A stretch of 64,000 bases of DNA, taken from contig JAXHLT010000003.1 of assembly GCA_034521955.1 (NCBI GenBank), positions 248,001-312,000 on the forward strand. The letters run 5' to 3'. How positions within the stretch are numbered: position 1 is the first letter of the stretch; every line of letters begins with the position of its first letter. The position numbers and the translations under genes were made by a program. Origin of the DNA: M55B127 sp034521955 (GTDB lineage: Bacteria > Bacillota > Halanaerobiia > Halanaerobiales > M55B127). The notes below the pieces were generated by a model that was not told the origin of the DNA, searched no databases, and worked only from the letters and a program-made list of their open reading frames with translations. Positions 8,874 through 16,957 of the stretch are shown piece by piece.

Positions 8874-9617
8874 GTTACCTGCCATAAATAATATAGCTAT
8901 AAAAATAACCGCTTTTACCATTTTTTCACCATTTTTAACTGCTAAACTTGTACCTATCCAAGCACCTAAACCGTTACCAGTTGCTAAAATCAAACCAGTA
9001 ATGAGTTCTACTTTTCCATTTATAATAAATATTAATAACGATGGTATAAGATACATTGCAACAATAAATACTTTTATACTTGAAATTTTAACTAAATCAC
9101 TGCCAGTTAAAAATGCTAAAGCTGTAATTATTAAAAAACCAACACCTGCCTGAATAAATCCGCCATACAGTCCTATAAAGAAAAATATAATGTAACCAAG
9201 AGTCTTATTAAAACTATGGTCCATATTTTTAATATTTTTGTTTTTCATTAATCTTTTCTGAGGATTAAAGACAATAATTATCAGCATTAAAACCATAACT
9301 ATTGCCAATACCGTATTAAAAACAGTATCAGAAACAGTTATAGCAATATTTGATCCTATAATTGCACCAATTATAGCTGGTAAGCCTAACTTAAAACTCA
9401 TTTTAAAGCTACTATAACCTTTTTTCTTAAAATTTGCAACTGCTATAATATCTTGTATAATAATAGCTATTCTATTTGTTCCATTAGCTACAGCTGAAGG
9501 ATAACCAAGAGTTATTAAAAGTGGTAAAGATAACAAAGATCCTCCTCCTGCTACAGAGTTGATAAATCCTGCTGCAGTACCAGTAACTAAAATCAATAAT
9601 ATATTTAAAATTTCCAT
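8856..9617 (-). CDS. TauE/SafE (DUF81) family membrane permease
   Basis: A 253-residue integral membrane protein with about seven to eight helices and the two-fold repeat of the TauE/SafE family (COG0730). The family N-terminal signature GFINSVAGGGSLLSLPLLITLGYPS is recognisable (GFINSVAGGGSLLSL shown in the first helix), and the second repeat begins GLYGGFIQAGVGFLII. Members export or import sulfite, sulfoacetate or other organosulfur anions; the substrate here is unknown. ATG 9617 is chosen over GTG 9626 because GGAG sits eight bases upstream of it. Confidence 0.88.
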   Translation of the reverse strand: MEILNILLILVTGTAAGFINSVAGGGSLLSLPLLITLGYPSAVANGTNRIAIIIQDIIAVANFKKKGYSSFKMSFKLGLPAIIGAIIGSNIAITVSDTVFNTVLAIVMVLMLIIIVFNPQKRLMKNKNIKNMDHSFNKTLGYIIFFFIGLYGGFIQAGVGFLIITALAFLTGSDLVKISSIKVFIVAMYLIPSLLIFIINGKVELITGLILATGNGLGAWIGTSLAVKNGEKMVKAVIFIAILFMAGNLLGVY

Positions 9618-9659
9618 TTTGATCACTCCAAAATTACTTTAATATCGTTTAATTATTTT

Positions 9660-9668
9660 ATTATAACA
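9660..9668 (-). promoter_or_regulatory. Extended -10 promoter element for the TauE/SafE permease
   Basis: On the minus strand TGTTATAAT reads as TG-n-TATAAT, an extended -10 element about 43 bases before the permease start. No convincing -35 box is seen at the expected distance. Confidence 0.4.
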
Positions 9669-9721
9669 TATAGTTGCTATTAGTCATTAAAGTATTTTAC
9701 AATTTATAAAAATCTTTTTTA

Positions 9722-9750
9722 TTGAATAAATAACTATCATATATTATAAT
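9722..9750 (+). promoter_or_regulatory. Sigma-A type promoter
   Basis: TTGAAT, 17-base spacer, TATAAT, located 38 bases before the start of the unknown membrane protein at 9788. Spacing and both boxes fit a housekeeping promoter. Confidence 0.65.
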
Positions 9751-9787
9751 AATGTTAAAATATGGATAAGAAAAGAGGAACTTTTAT

Positions 9788-10333
9788 ATGGTATATATTT
9801 CAATTTTGATGTTCACATATTTTTTGGCAGTACCTATAACTATATTTGTAGGAATAGATGCCTATAATAGAAAAAATAGATGGATATTATGGTCAATAGG
9901 AGTCTTAATATCCTGGCCTATTATACTGCCATTATATTTTTCTTTAAGAAATTTAAAAAATGGAGAGACTAGAGAAGGTGGATTAATCTGGAATATAATC
10001 AAAAATTACATATTAATTTATTCAACTAACATATTTTTAGTGATTTTATTATTATTGATTTTACCTCAAAATATGGGTTATCTTAGTACCGAAATATTTA
10101 TAACTGAAATAGCAGGATACAATATATCATTGACTTTCATCTATTATATAATATTTATTGTTTGGTTAATTCCCTCGTTATTATTTTTATTGATAGGATC
10201 ATTTTTTAAAGATAATTATCTAAAGATTGAAGGACCAACCGGTAAACTAAAAGATAGTGAAATAAAAAAACGTAAAGAAATCAATAAAAAGTTAAATGAA
10301 TTTTATAAAAAAAGAGAAAAGGAAAATGATTAA
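9788..10333 (+). CDS. Unknown membrane protein
   Basis: I do not recognise this 181-residue protein. It has four hydrophobic segments: the N-terminal ISILMFTYFLAVPITIFVGI, WILWSIGVLISWPIILPLYF, ILIYSTNIFLVILLLLILP and a last one around TFIYYIIFIVWLIPSLLFLL. A strongly charged, Lys/Glu-rich C-terminal tail of about 40 residues is probably cytoplasmic and helical. The segment VGIDAYNRKNRWILW resembles short 'phospholipase D-nuclease-like N-terminal' membrane modules, but I would not assign it on that. It has its own promoter and forms a single-gene unit. Confidence 0.65.
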   Translation: MVYISILMFTYFLAVPITIFVGIDAYNRKNRWILWSIGVLISWPIILPLYFSLRNLKNGETREGGLIWNIIKNYILIYSTNIFLVILLLLILPQNMGYLSTEIFITEIAGYNISLTFIYYIIFIVWLIPSLLFLLIGSFFKDNYLKIEGPTGKLKDSEIKKRKEINKKLNEFYKKREKEND

Positions 10334-10351
10334 TTGCAATGGTTAGCATGT

Positions 10352-10380
10352 TTGCAATAATTATTTAATCATTATATACT
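10352..10380 (+). promoter_or_regulatory. Sigma-A type promoter
   Basis: TTGCAA, 17-base spacer, TATACT, ending 52 bases before the AhpD-like gene. It would drive the AhpD-like, TrmO-RNase HI and punA genes, which are closely packed. Confidence 0.6.
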
Positions 10381-10431
10381 AAAAAAACGGATAGAAAAAT
10401 TAATTGTAAATTATTTTTAGGAGGAAGTATA

Positions 10432-10770
10432 ATGAGTAAGGATAGTTTTTGGGAAGAACGCGAAGAAATTAATTCTAAAATATTTGAATCTAACAACCTA
10501 GAAATTAAAAGGTTTTTTAACCTTGATACAAATGTATATAAAGATAAAAAATTAGATTCAAAAACAAAAGAAATGTTAGGACTAGTAGCATCAATGGTCT
10601 TAAGATGTGATGATTGTATAAGATATCATATTGATCAATGTTATGAAAACGGAGTAACTAAAGAAGAATTTTATGAAGTATTTAGTGTGGGATTAGTAGT
10701 AGGAGGTTCAATAGTCATTCCACACTTAAGAAGAGCTGTAAAAAGATTAGAAGAACTATTTGCTGACTAG
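10432..10770 (+). CDS. Carboxymuconolactone decarboxylase (AhpD-like) family protein
   Basis: A 112-residue all-helical CMD-domain protein. It contains the AhpD active-site pattern C-x2-C-x3-H (Cys 59, Cys 62, His 66 in RCDDCIRYH), which in AhpD carries a redox disulfide that supports peroxide reduction. The rest, with KEEFYEVFSVGLVVGGSIVIPH, matches the second half of the fold. A thiol-based antioxidant role is likely but the partner is unknown. AGGAGG precedes ATG 10432. It is the first gene of a likely operon with the TrmO-RNase HI fusion (12 bases downstream). Confidence 0.88.
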   Translation: MSKDSFWEEREEINSKIFESNNLEIKRFFNLDTNVYKDKKLDSKTKEMLGLVASMVLRCDDCIRYHIDQCYENGVTKEEFYEVFSVGLVVGGSIVIPHLRRAVKRLEELFAD

Positions 10771-10781
10771 GAGGATAATTA

Positions 10782-11651
10782 ATGATTGAATTCGAATCAA
10801 TAGGAGAAATAATTTCACCATATAAAGATATAGATAGTATTCCCAGACAACCCGATATTGATGCTAAAGGAGAATTCTATTTAGAGATAAAACCCAAATA
10901 CAAAGAAGCCTTAAAGGGAATTGAAAAGTACGATTATTTGATAGTACTGTTTTATTTGGATAAGTTAAAAGATGAAAGATTAGATTTAGAAATAAACCCA
11001 ACTTATTCTACTAGTAATGAAAAGAGAGGACTTTTTGCTACTAGAACTCCAAATAGACCAAATAAAATTGGTTTAAGTACTGTGGGTATAAAGTATATAA
11101 AAGATAATAAAATATATATTACAGGAATAGATGCAGTTAATAAAACTTCAATTATAGACATTAAACCATATTATAGATCACTGGATAGTAAAGATGAATT
11201 TTATAATTATAATAAAGAAGAAATCATTATTTATACCGATGGAGCTTGTTATAACAATCCAGGACCTGGTGCTTATGCTGCTATATTATTAGAAGAAGAT
11301 AAAGAGATAGAAATTACAGGGTTTGAACCTAGTACTACAAATAACAGGATGGAATTAAAAGCAGTAATTGAAGCCTTAAAAGTAATTCGTAAAAATAAAA
11401 AGATAGTTCTTTATTCAGATTCAAATTATGTTGTTAAAGGTATTAATGAATGGATTGAAGGTTGGAAAAAACGAGGTTGGAAAACCTCTAGTGGTAAAGT
11501 TGTTAAAAATCTAGAATTATGGAAAGAATTAGATAACCAAATAAGCAAAAAAAATGTAACTTTAAAAAAAGTTAAAGGTCATTCTGGTGATAGATATAAT
11601 GAAAAGGTAGATACCTTAGCAAAAGAAGAAATAGATAAAAACATTAATTAA
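10782..11651 (+). CDS. TrmO (TsaA/UPF0066) domain fused to RNase HI
   Basis: A 289-residue two-domain protein. Residues 1-140 match the TrmO/TsaA beta-barrel family, an S-adenosylmethionine-dependent methyltransferase of t6A37 in tRNA: SIGEIISPYKD, PRQPDIDAKGE, GLFATRTPNRPNKIGLS (84-99), then ITGIDAVNKTSIIDIKPY. Residues 146-285 are a complete RNase HI: Asp 153 (YTDGACYNNPGPG), Glu 191 (RMELKAVIEAL), Asp 213 (YSDSNYV), His 267 (VKGHSGD) and Asp 277 (NEKVDTLAKEE). The spacings 38, 60, 114 and 124 equal those of E. coli RNase HI D10/E48/D70/H124/D134. The join is one uninterrupted frame with no internal start that has a good ribosome site. RNase HI cleaves the RNA of RNA-DNA hybrids. A functional link between the halves is not known to me. 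Confidence 0.9.
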   Translation: MIEFESIGEIISPYKDIDSIPRQPDIDAKGEFYLEIKPKYKEALKGIEKYDYLIVLFYLDKLKDERLDLEINPTYSTSNEKRGLFATRTPNRPNKIGLSTVGIKYIKDNKIYITGIDAVNKTSIIDIKPYYRSLDSKDEFYNYNKEEIIIYTDGACYNNPGPGAYAAILLEEDKEIEITGFEPSTTNNRMELKAVIEALKVIRKNKKIVLYSDSNYVVKGINEWIEGWKKRGWKTSSGKVVKNLELWKELDNQISKKNVTLKKVKGHSGDRYNEKVDTLAKEEIDKNIN

Positions 11652-11668
11652 ATTTGGAGGCAAAATCT

Positions 11669-12490
11669 ATGTTGAAATATAAGGAAAAAAGAATAAAAGC
11701 AAAGAACTATTTACAAAGCAAAGTTAGTATTAAACCAAAGATTGGTTTGATATTAGGTTCTGGATTAGGGGAATATAGTGAGCAGTTGGAAAACAAAACA
11801 ACGATTAAGTATACTGATGTTCCAGGAATGCCTGTTTCAACAGTTGAGGGACATGCAGGAGAATTTGTGTTTGGTGAAAAACATGGAAAAAAAGTGGTTG
11901 CTATGAATGGACGAGTACATTACTATGAAGGTTATTCAATGAAAGAGTTAGCTTTTCCAGTATGGGTTTTAAAGGAATTGGGTATTGAAAAATTAATTAT
12001 AACAAATGCCGCTGGTGGATTAAATACTACATTTAGACCAGGTGACTTAATGATACTTACAGATCACCTAAACTTTATGGGAAGTAATCCTTTAATAGGA
12101 CAAAATGATGATGAAATAGGACCTAGATTTCCTGCTATGACAGATGCTCATCCGGAAAATTTGATTGAAATTGCTGAAAAAGCAGCTGATGAAGTTGGAA
12201 TTCATATTATGAAAGGTGTATATTTAGCTATAACAGGTCCAGTATATGAGTCCTATGCAATGAGTAAGTTTCAGAGATTAATTGGAGCAGATGCAGTAGG
12301 TATGTCAACAGTACCTGAACTAATTGCAGGTACACATGCAGGTTTAGAAAATTTAGCTATTTCTTGTATTACTGATGTTCTTAAAGGTAAAGATGAAGAA
12401 TCCTTAACCCATGAAGAAGTAATGGAAGTTGCACAAAAAGTAAAACCAAAGTTTAAAAAGTTAGTTAATAATATAATAAAAAATATTTAG
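11669..12490 (+). CDS. punA: Purine nucleoside phosphorylase (trimeric type)
   Basis: A 273-residue PNP that cleaves purine nucleosides with phosphate to base plus ribose-1-phosphate. Diagnostic stretches are GLILGSGLG (phosphate loop), VEGHAGEFVFG, MNGRVHYYEGYSM, TNAAGGLN, the base-binding loop GPVYES and the AVGMSTVPE region, all typical of the trimeric PNP-I/PunA group. ATG 11669 is preferred over TTG 11654 because GGAGG (11656-11660) lies eight bases before it. It follows the TrmO-RNase HI gene closely and converges on perR with a gap of three bases. Confidence 0.95.
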   Translation: MLKYKEKRIKAKNYLQSKVSIKPKIGLILGSGLGEYSEQLENKTTIKYTDVPGMPVSTVEGHAGEFVFGEKHGKKVVAMNGRVHYYEGYSMKELAFPVWVLKELGIEKLIITNAAGGLNTTFRPGDLMILTDHLNFMGSNPLIGQNDDEIGPRFPAMTDAHPENLIEIAEKAADEVGIHIMKGVYLAITGPVYESYAMSKFQRLIGADAVGMSTVPELIAGTHAGLENLAISCITDVLKGKDEESLTHEEVMEVAQKVKPKFKKLVNNIIKNI

Positions 12491-12493
12491 AAA

Positions 12494-12880
12494 TTAATTT
12501 TGACACTCTGGACAGATACCATAAAATTCAAGACGATGTTCACTAACTTTATAATCTGTATTTTTTTCAACTATGTCATTGATTTCTTTTTCAAATAAAT
12601 CTAAATGTAGGTCGTAAACTTTTTGACAATTATTACATCTAAAATGGTAATGCCTTTTTGTATTACCGTCATAATGACTTTGATCGTTGGCATAGTTGAT
12701 TACATTAATTTTGCCCATTTCTGCAAGTAAGTTCAAATTTCTATAGATTGTACCCAGACTTACATTGGGTATTTCTTTTTTTACTTGTTCATAAATCCAG
12801 TCAGCTGTTGGATGTGATGTTGTGTTTTTTAAAACATCTAAAATTGTTTTTCTTTGTTTAGTCATTCTAGTTTTAGCCAT
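12494..12880 (-). CDS. perR: PerR-type peroxide-sensing Fur-family repressor
   Basis: A 128-residue Fur-family winged-helix repressor. The PerR regulatory ligands are all present at a constant offset of 14 from B. subtilis PerR: His 23, Asp 71, His 77, His 79 and Asp 90 (B. subtilis H37, D85, H91, H93, D104). Asp rather than Glu at the last position is the feature that separates PerR from Fur. The structural zinc site uses Cys 82/85 (RCNNCQKVY) and Cys 123/126 (ICPEC). PerR senses H2O2 by metal-catalysed oxidation of its His ligands and represses peroxide-defence genes. A strong AAGGAGA precedes ATG 12880. It is divergent from trpS. Confidence 0.9.
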   Translation of the reverse strand: MAKTRMTKQRKTILDVLKNTTSHPTADWIYEQVKKEIPNVSLGTIYRNLNLLAEMGKINVINYANDQSHYDGNTKRHYHFRCNNCQKVYDLHLDLFEKEINDIVEKNTDYKVSEHRLEFYGICPECQN

Positions 12881-12914
12881 ATTTGTTTTATCTCCTTTTA
12901 ATTAATTATTACAA

Positions 12915-12938
12915 TTTGGTAGTTAATATACTATCAAA
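12915..12938. promoter_or_regulatory. Palindrome in the perR-trpS intergenic region
   Basis: Arms TTTGGTAGT and ACTATCAAA with a six-base spacer (TAATAT); eight of nine positions pair and the ninth is G:T. On the minus strand the right arm contains TTGATA, which could serve as the perR -35 box (TGTAAT lies 18 bases on). It does not match the PerR box consensus TTATAATNATTATAA well. A repressor or hairpin site is inference. Confidence 0.35.
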
Positions 12939-12975
12939 TACTACATATTTAGTCAAGATACTAGGGAAGGTGATT

Positions 12976-13980
12976 ATGTTGAAAAATGAAAAAAGAATAC
13001 TAACCGGTGATAGACCAACCGGAAAATTACACTTAGGTCATTATGTTGGAAGTTTGGAAAATAGACTTAAATTACAAAAAAAATATGATACATTTCTAAT
13101 TATTGCAGATGTACAGGCTTTAACCACAAACTTTGATCGTCCAGAGAATTTGAGTAAGGATGTTCACCAAGTTGCTGAAGATTATCTCGCAGTAGGAATT
13201 GATCCAGAAGAAACAACTATCTTAGTTCAGTCAATGATTCCAGAAATAGCTGAACTAACTGTTTTTTATTCTATGATAGTAACAGTAAATCAACTTCAAA
13301 GAAACCCAACAATTAAATCAGAATCAGAGCAGTATGGATATGATGAAATGTCTTACGGATTTTTAGGATATCCTATTAGCCAGGCTGCGGATATTACTTT
13401 TTGTAAGGCAGATTTAGTTCCAGTCGGACAAGACCAGTTACCCCATATTGAGCAAACCAGAAAAATTGTACGTAAATTTAACCAGTTATATTCACCAGTT
13501 TTTAAGGAACCAGAACCATTGATAAGTAGAATACCGCGTTTAGTTGGACTTGATGGAGAAAATAAGATGAGTAAATCTTTAGATAATGCAATATATCTTA
13601 ATGATGATGAAGATACTGTATTAAAAAAGGTTATGTCAGCTAAAACTGATCCTGCACGAATTAAAGCGACAGACCCAGGCCATCCTGAAGTTTGTACAGT
13701 ATTTCAGTACCATAAAGCATTTAATGAAGAAGATGTGCCTGAGATTGAAAAAAGATGTAAGGCGGGAACAATTGGTTGTGTAGCATGTAAAAAACGTTTA
13801 GCTAAGGCAATGAATGAACTATTAGACCCAATTAGAGAACGTAGACAGAAGTATATTGAAAATCCAGATCTCGTAGATGAAATAGTTATGGAAGGTACTA
13901 AAAAAGCTAGAGTTATAGCTAAAGAAACAATAAATGAAGTGAAGGAAGCAATGAAATTAGATTATTACAAGGAGAAATAG
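12976..13980 (+). CDS. trpS: Tryptophanyl-tRNA synthetase
   Basis: A 334-residue class I aminoacyl-tRNA synthetase that charges tRNA-Trp. The HIGH-like motif HLGH (19-22, in TGKLHLGHYVGS) and KMSKS (197-201, in GENKMSKSLDN) are intact, as is VPVGQDQLPHIEQTR of the Rossmann domain. The frame is open further upstream across the perR promoter, but ATG 12976 is behind GGAAGGTGA and gives the usual N-terminus. The C-terminal half contains KRCKAGTIGCVACKKRLA, a Cys-rich stretch seen in many bacterial TrpS. It heads the trpS-ddl-dinB run. Confidence 0.96.
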   Translation: MLKNEKRILTGDRPTGKLHLGHYVGSLENRLKLQKKYDTFLIIADVQALTTNFDRPENLSKDVHQVAEDYLAVGIDPEETTILVQSMIPEIAELTVFYSMIVTVNQLQRNPTIKSESEQYGYDEMSYGFLGYPISQAADITFCKADLVPVGQDQLPHIEQTRKIVRKFNQLYSPVFKEPEPLISRIPRLVGLDGENKMSKSLDNAIYLNDDEDTVLKKVMSAKTDPARIKATDPGHPEVCTVFQYHKAFNEEDVPEIEKRCKAGTIGCVACKKRLAKAMNELLDPIRERRQKYIENPDLVDEIVMEGTKKARVIAKETINEVKEAMKLDYYKEK

Positions 13981-13993
13981 TAGGTGATATTAT

Positions 13994-15010
13994 TTGGATA
14001 AAATAAACTTAGGGTTAATATTTGGAGGAAAATCTGAAGAACACGAAGTATCAATTATGTCAGCTAGATCTGTCTACAAATATGCCAAAAAAGATAAATA
14101 TAATATAATTCCAATTGCTGTGGATAAAAAAGGAAATTGGCTTAATAGCAAAGAGTCTTTAAAGTTACTTAATAATCATGAGTTAAAAGAAGTTCCTGAA
14201 TCTGAAATTAATGTTAATAAAGGATTAGAAAAGTTTCTTAACAATAAATTTGATATAGTTTTTCCTTTAATTCATGGACCATATGGTGAAGATGGTAAAA
14301 TTCAAGGTTTTCTAGAGTTGCTTGAAATACCATATATTGGAGCAAATGTATTAAGTAGTGCAGTTGGAATGGATAAAGGAATTATGAAAAAACTTTTTGA
14401 TTATAATGGTTTAAAACAAACTGAATTTATAACAGTCAAAAAGAATAATGATTACAAAATAAAGTTAAAACAATTCTTAGATAAAATCACTTTTCCCTTG
14501 TTTGTTAAACCTGCAAACTTGGGGTCAAGTATAGGAATTTCTAAAGTATATAATATAAAGGATTTAGATAAAGCTATCAAAGAAGCATTTATATATGATA
14601 GTAAGGCTGTTATTGAAAAACATATTAATGCAAGAGAAATAGAGTGTTCTGTATTAGGAAAAGATAAAATAATGGCTTCACTACCGGGTGAAATAATACC
14701 TGCTAATGATTTTTATGATTATCAATCAAAATATGAAGATGACAAAACCAAATTAGTAATTCCAGCTGATTTAGATAGTGATCTAATTGAAAAAATAAAA
14801 AGTATTTCTATTAAAGCTTTTGAAATTATTGAAGGTGAAGGATTAGCAAGAGTAGATTTTTTTGTAACCAAGGACAACATTGTATATATTAATGAAATTA
14901 ATACAATACCTGGTTTTACTAAGTACAGTATGTATCCCAAACTTTGGGAGGCAAGTGGTTTAAGTTATAGTAAACTAATTGATAAATTAGTTGAAATTTC
15001 TTTATCTTAA
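13994..15010 (+). CDS. ddl: D-alanine--D-alanine ligase
   Basis: A 338-residue ATP-grasp ligase that makes the D-Ala-D-Ala dipeptide used by MurF. Visible motifs are the N-terminal FGGKSEEHEVSIMSA, PLIHGPYGEDGKIQG, the ATP-binding KPANLGSSIGISK, and the C-terminal metal/product loop VDFFV...NEINTIPGFT. The start is TTG 13994, with AGGTGAT upstream and the expected N-terminus MDKINLGLIFGGKS. It is 13 bases after trpS and 14 before dinB. It lies apart from the dcw cluster but supplies the same pathway. Confidence 0.95.
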   Translation: MDKINLGLIFGGKSEEHEVSIMSARSVYKYAKKDKYNIIPIAVDKKGNWLNSKESLKLLNNHELKEVPESEINVNKGLEKFLNNKFDIVFPLIHGPYGEDGKIQGFLELLEIPYIGANVLSSAVGMDKGIMKKLFDYNGLKQTEFITVKKNNDYKIKLKQFLDKITFPLFVKPANLGSSIGISKVYNIKDLDKAIKEAFIYDSKAVIEKHINAREIECSVLGKDKIMASLPGEIIPANDFYDYQSKYEDDKTKLVIPADLDSDLIEKIKSISIKAFEIIEGEGLARVDFFVTKDNIVYINEINTIPGFTKYSMYPKLWEASGLSYSKLIDKLVEISLS

Positions 15011-15024
15011 AGAAGGTTATTAAA

Positions 15025-16188
15025 ATGAATACTAATTTAAATATAATTCATGTTGATATGGATGCTTTTTATGCAGCTGTTGAACAGCTCGACAATCCAA
15101 AACTGAAGGGCAAGCCAGTTATAATTGGGGGAGTCAGTTTGGATAACAGGGGAGTTGTTTCAACAGCTTCTTATGAAGCAAGAAAGTTTGGTATCCATTC
15201 TGCGATGCCGATAGCTCAAGCTAAAAAGTTATGTCCTCATGGGATTTATTTACCTGGAAGAGGGAAAAGATATAGTGAACTATCAAATCAAATTTTTGAA
15301 ATTTTGAAACAAATCACACCAAAAATTGAAAAGATATCAATAGATGAAGCATATTTAGATATTAAAGGATGTCATCGACTATATGGTGATTCTTATAAGA
15401 TAGCAAAATTGATAAAAGAAAAAGTTAAAAATCAAACTGGTTTAATATGTTCAGTGGGAGTGGCTAGTAATAAATTTCTAGCTAAAATTGCATCAGACTT
15501 AGAAAAACCAGATGGATTAGTTATTATAAAAGATGAAGAGGTTGCAGAGCTATTAGATGATTTATCAATAAGTATAATACCTGGTGTCGGCCAAAAAACA
15601 TCAAAAAGGTTAAATGAAATAGGTATATATAAAATAAAAGATCTCAAAAGGCTAAAAATAGAGGAACTAAAGGATTTATTTGGTAAACATGGATTATCAC
15701 TATATGATTTAATCCGAGGCAAAGATAATAGGAAAGTGAGCACAAATCAAGAAATAAAATCAGTTAGTAATGAAACTACATTTAGTGAAGATATTACAGA
15801 TATGGATTTGCTTTTTAAGTATCTATTAGTCTTATCACAGAAAGTTACTAGAAGGATTAGAAATAAGAATCTAATTGGTAATACAATTTTTATTAAAGTA
15901 AAAGATAATAAATTTGATGTTGTAACTCGAAGAATTACTATAAAAAGTTATATAGATAGTACTGATGATTTATATAATTATAGTAAAAAGTTGTTAAACA
16001 AAATTAATATTAAAAGACCTATTAGATTAATTGGAGTAGGCATAGCTGGTTTAAAGTATAAGCAAAAAGAACAGTTATCTTTATTTGAATCTAATAAAAG
16101 CAAAGATGAGTTTAATAATGCTATAGATGTAATAAAAGATAAATTTGGTAATAAAAGCATAAGAAGAGCTAGAGATCTACTGGATTAA
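15025..16188 (+). CDS. dinB: DNA polymerase IV (Y-family)
   Basis: A 387-residue translesion polymerase. Catalytic acids are in HVDMDAFYAAVEQ (first site) and SIDEAYLDIKG (second site). It then shows the thumb helix-hairpin-helix region IIPGVGQKTSKRLNEIGI and the little-finger domain. Near the C-terminus QLSLF (in KEQLSLFESNK) is a canonical beta-clamp-binding motif, so the enzyme should be recruited to the sliding clamp. The protein lets replication pass damaged bases at low fidelity. It ends the trpS-ddl-dinB unit, with decayed DNA following. Confidence 0.96.
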   Translation: MNTNLNIIHVDMDAFYAAVEQLDNPKLKGKPVIIGGVSLDNRGVVSTASYEARKFGIHSAMPIAQAKKLCPHGIYLPGRGKRYSELSNQIFEILKQITPKIEKISIDEAYLDIKGCHRLYGDSYKIAKLIKEKVKNQTGLICSVGVASNKFLAKIASDLEKPDGLVIIKDEEVAELLDDLSISIIPGVGQKTSKRLNEIGIYKIKDLKRLKIEELKDLFGKHGLSLYDLIRGKDNRKVSTNQEIKSVSNETTFSEDITDMDLLFKYLLVLSQKVTRRIRNKNLIGNTIFIKVKDNKFDVVTRRITIKSYIDSTDDLYNYSKKLLNKINIKRPIRLIGVGIAGLKYKQKEQLSLFESNKSKDEFNNAIDVIKDKFGNKSIRRARDLLD

Positions 16189-16250
16189 AAAAACAAAATT
16201 ATAATTTTTACTGTTTGAACTGTTTGTATACATGGAGGTAATAGATGTAG

Positions 16251-16919
16251 ATGGAATTATTGGAGGATTATACAAAAAAACAAAAGTATTATTCAGTAGT
16301 AGTATTATTAGGATTCCTTTTTAAATATAATTTTTTATTGTGATGTTGACAAGGGCTTTTTTTAATTTACCAGACTGCACATTTTTATATTACCCTACTG
16401 TACATTTCTACATTACCATAAACACTTTAACGAAAAATACAAAAGGAAGAGAATAGATATTATGGTTTATGTTTATATTATATTCTGATCACAATGCTGG
16501 AATTGTTGAAAAAGAATATAAATCAGATAAAAAATTAATTTTGATATAAATATAAAAACCCCTGAAAATATCCCACTTTTTATTAAACACCAAAATCTTG
16601 AAAATAAAGTTTAAACAAAGAAGGAACTACAACCGATCTTGCGCCAACAATTTTAGATATTATTAAGGAAGAGAATAGTCCAGAAGAATTTCTTGGCACA
16701 TCTTTGCTTAACAAAAAAGATAATCCAATCTTATTTTTACATGAGATTCCGTTGATTTTATTTAAAGGACAGCTTTTTTCTAGGCAAGAGGATGAAATTA
16801 ATAAAATAGGATATTCTAAAGAAGTAGGAGATAAAAGTGTGCAAATAGAAAATAAAGAAGAGATTAACAATTTAATTGAGTATATGAGAGGAATAATATT
16901 AAAAAGAAGAGTTGATTAA
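16251..16919 (+). pseudogene. Remnant of an LTA-synthase-like sulfatase-family membrane protein
   Basis: The 770 bases between dinB and the GDPD gene hold no intact gene but do show pieces of a phosphoglycerol-transferase/sulfatase protein in order. At 16251 a short frame starts MELLEDYTKKQKYYSVVVLLGFLFKY and stops at 16343, resembling a membrane N-terminus. From about 16460 come FILYSDHNAGI (metal-binding DH), then IPLFIKHQNLENKV in the next frame. A third frame gives KKGTTTDLAPTILDI, EEFLGTSLLNKKDNPILFLHE and a stop at 16919. At least two frameshifts and a large internal deletion are needed to explain this. Assigning the first short piece to the same gene is a guess; the C-terminal part is more secure. 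Confidence 0.55.
16374..16417. repeat. Degenerate 21-base tandem repeat pair
   Basis: Two 21-base copies (16374-16394 and 16397-16417) starting ACTGCAC and ACTGTAC and both ending ATTACC match at 18 of 21 positions, with all three differences C/T changes. They lie inside the sulfatase remnant. Such paired subterminal repeats occur at the ends of some insertion sequences (for example the IS21 group), so this may be the scar of a lost element. No transposase is present. Confidence 0.45.
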
Positions 16920-16957
16920 AAGATGAAATTGAATTTAAAATTAGAGGTGTAGATATT

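Noticed and set aside
12883..12975. N-terminal extension of trpS into the perR promoter region
   Set aside because: The extra ~31 residues are unlike any TrpS, and ATG 12976 has a good ribosome site.
16583..16870. Minus-strand 95-codon open frame in the dinB-GDPD gap
   Set aside because: It is antisense to the better supported sulfatase remnant, has no recognisable features and no ribosome site.
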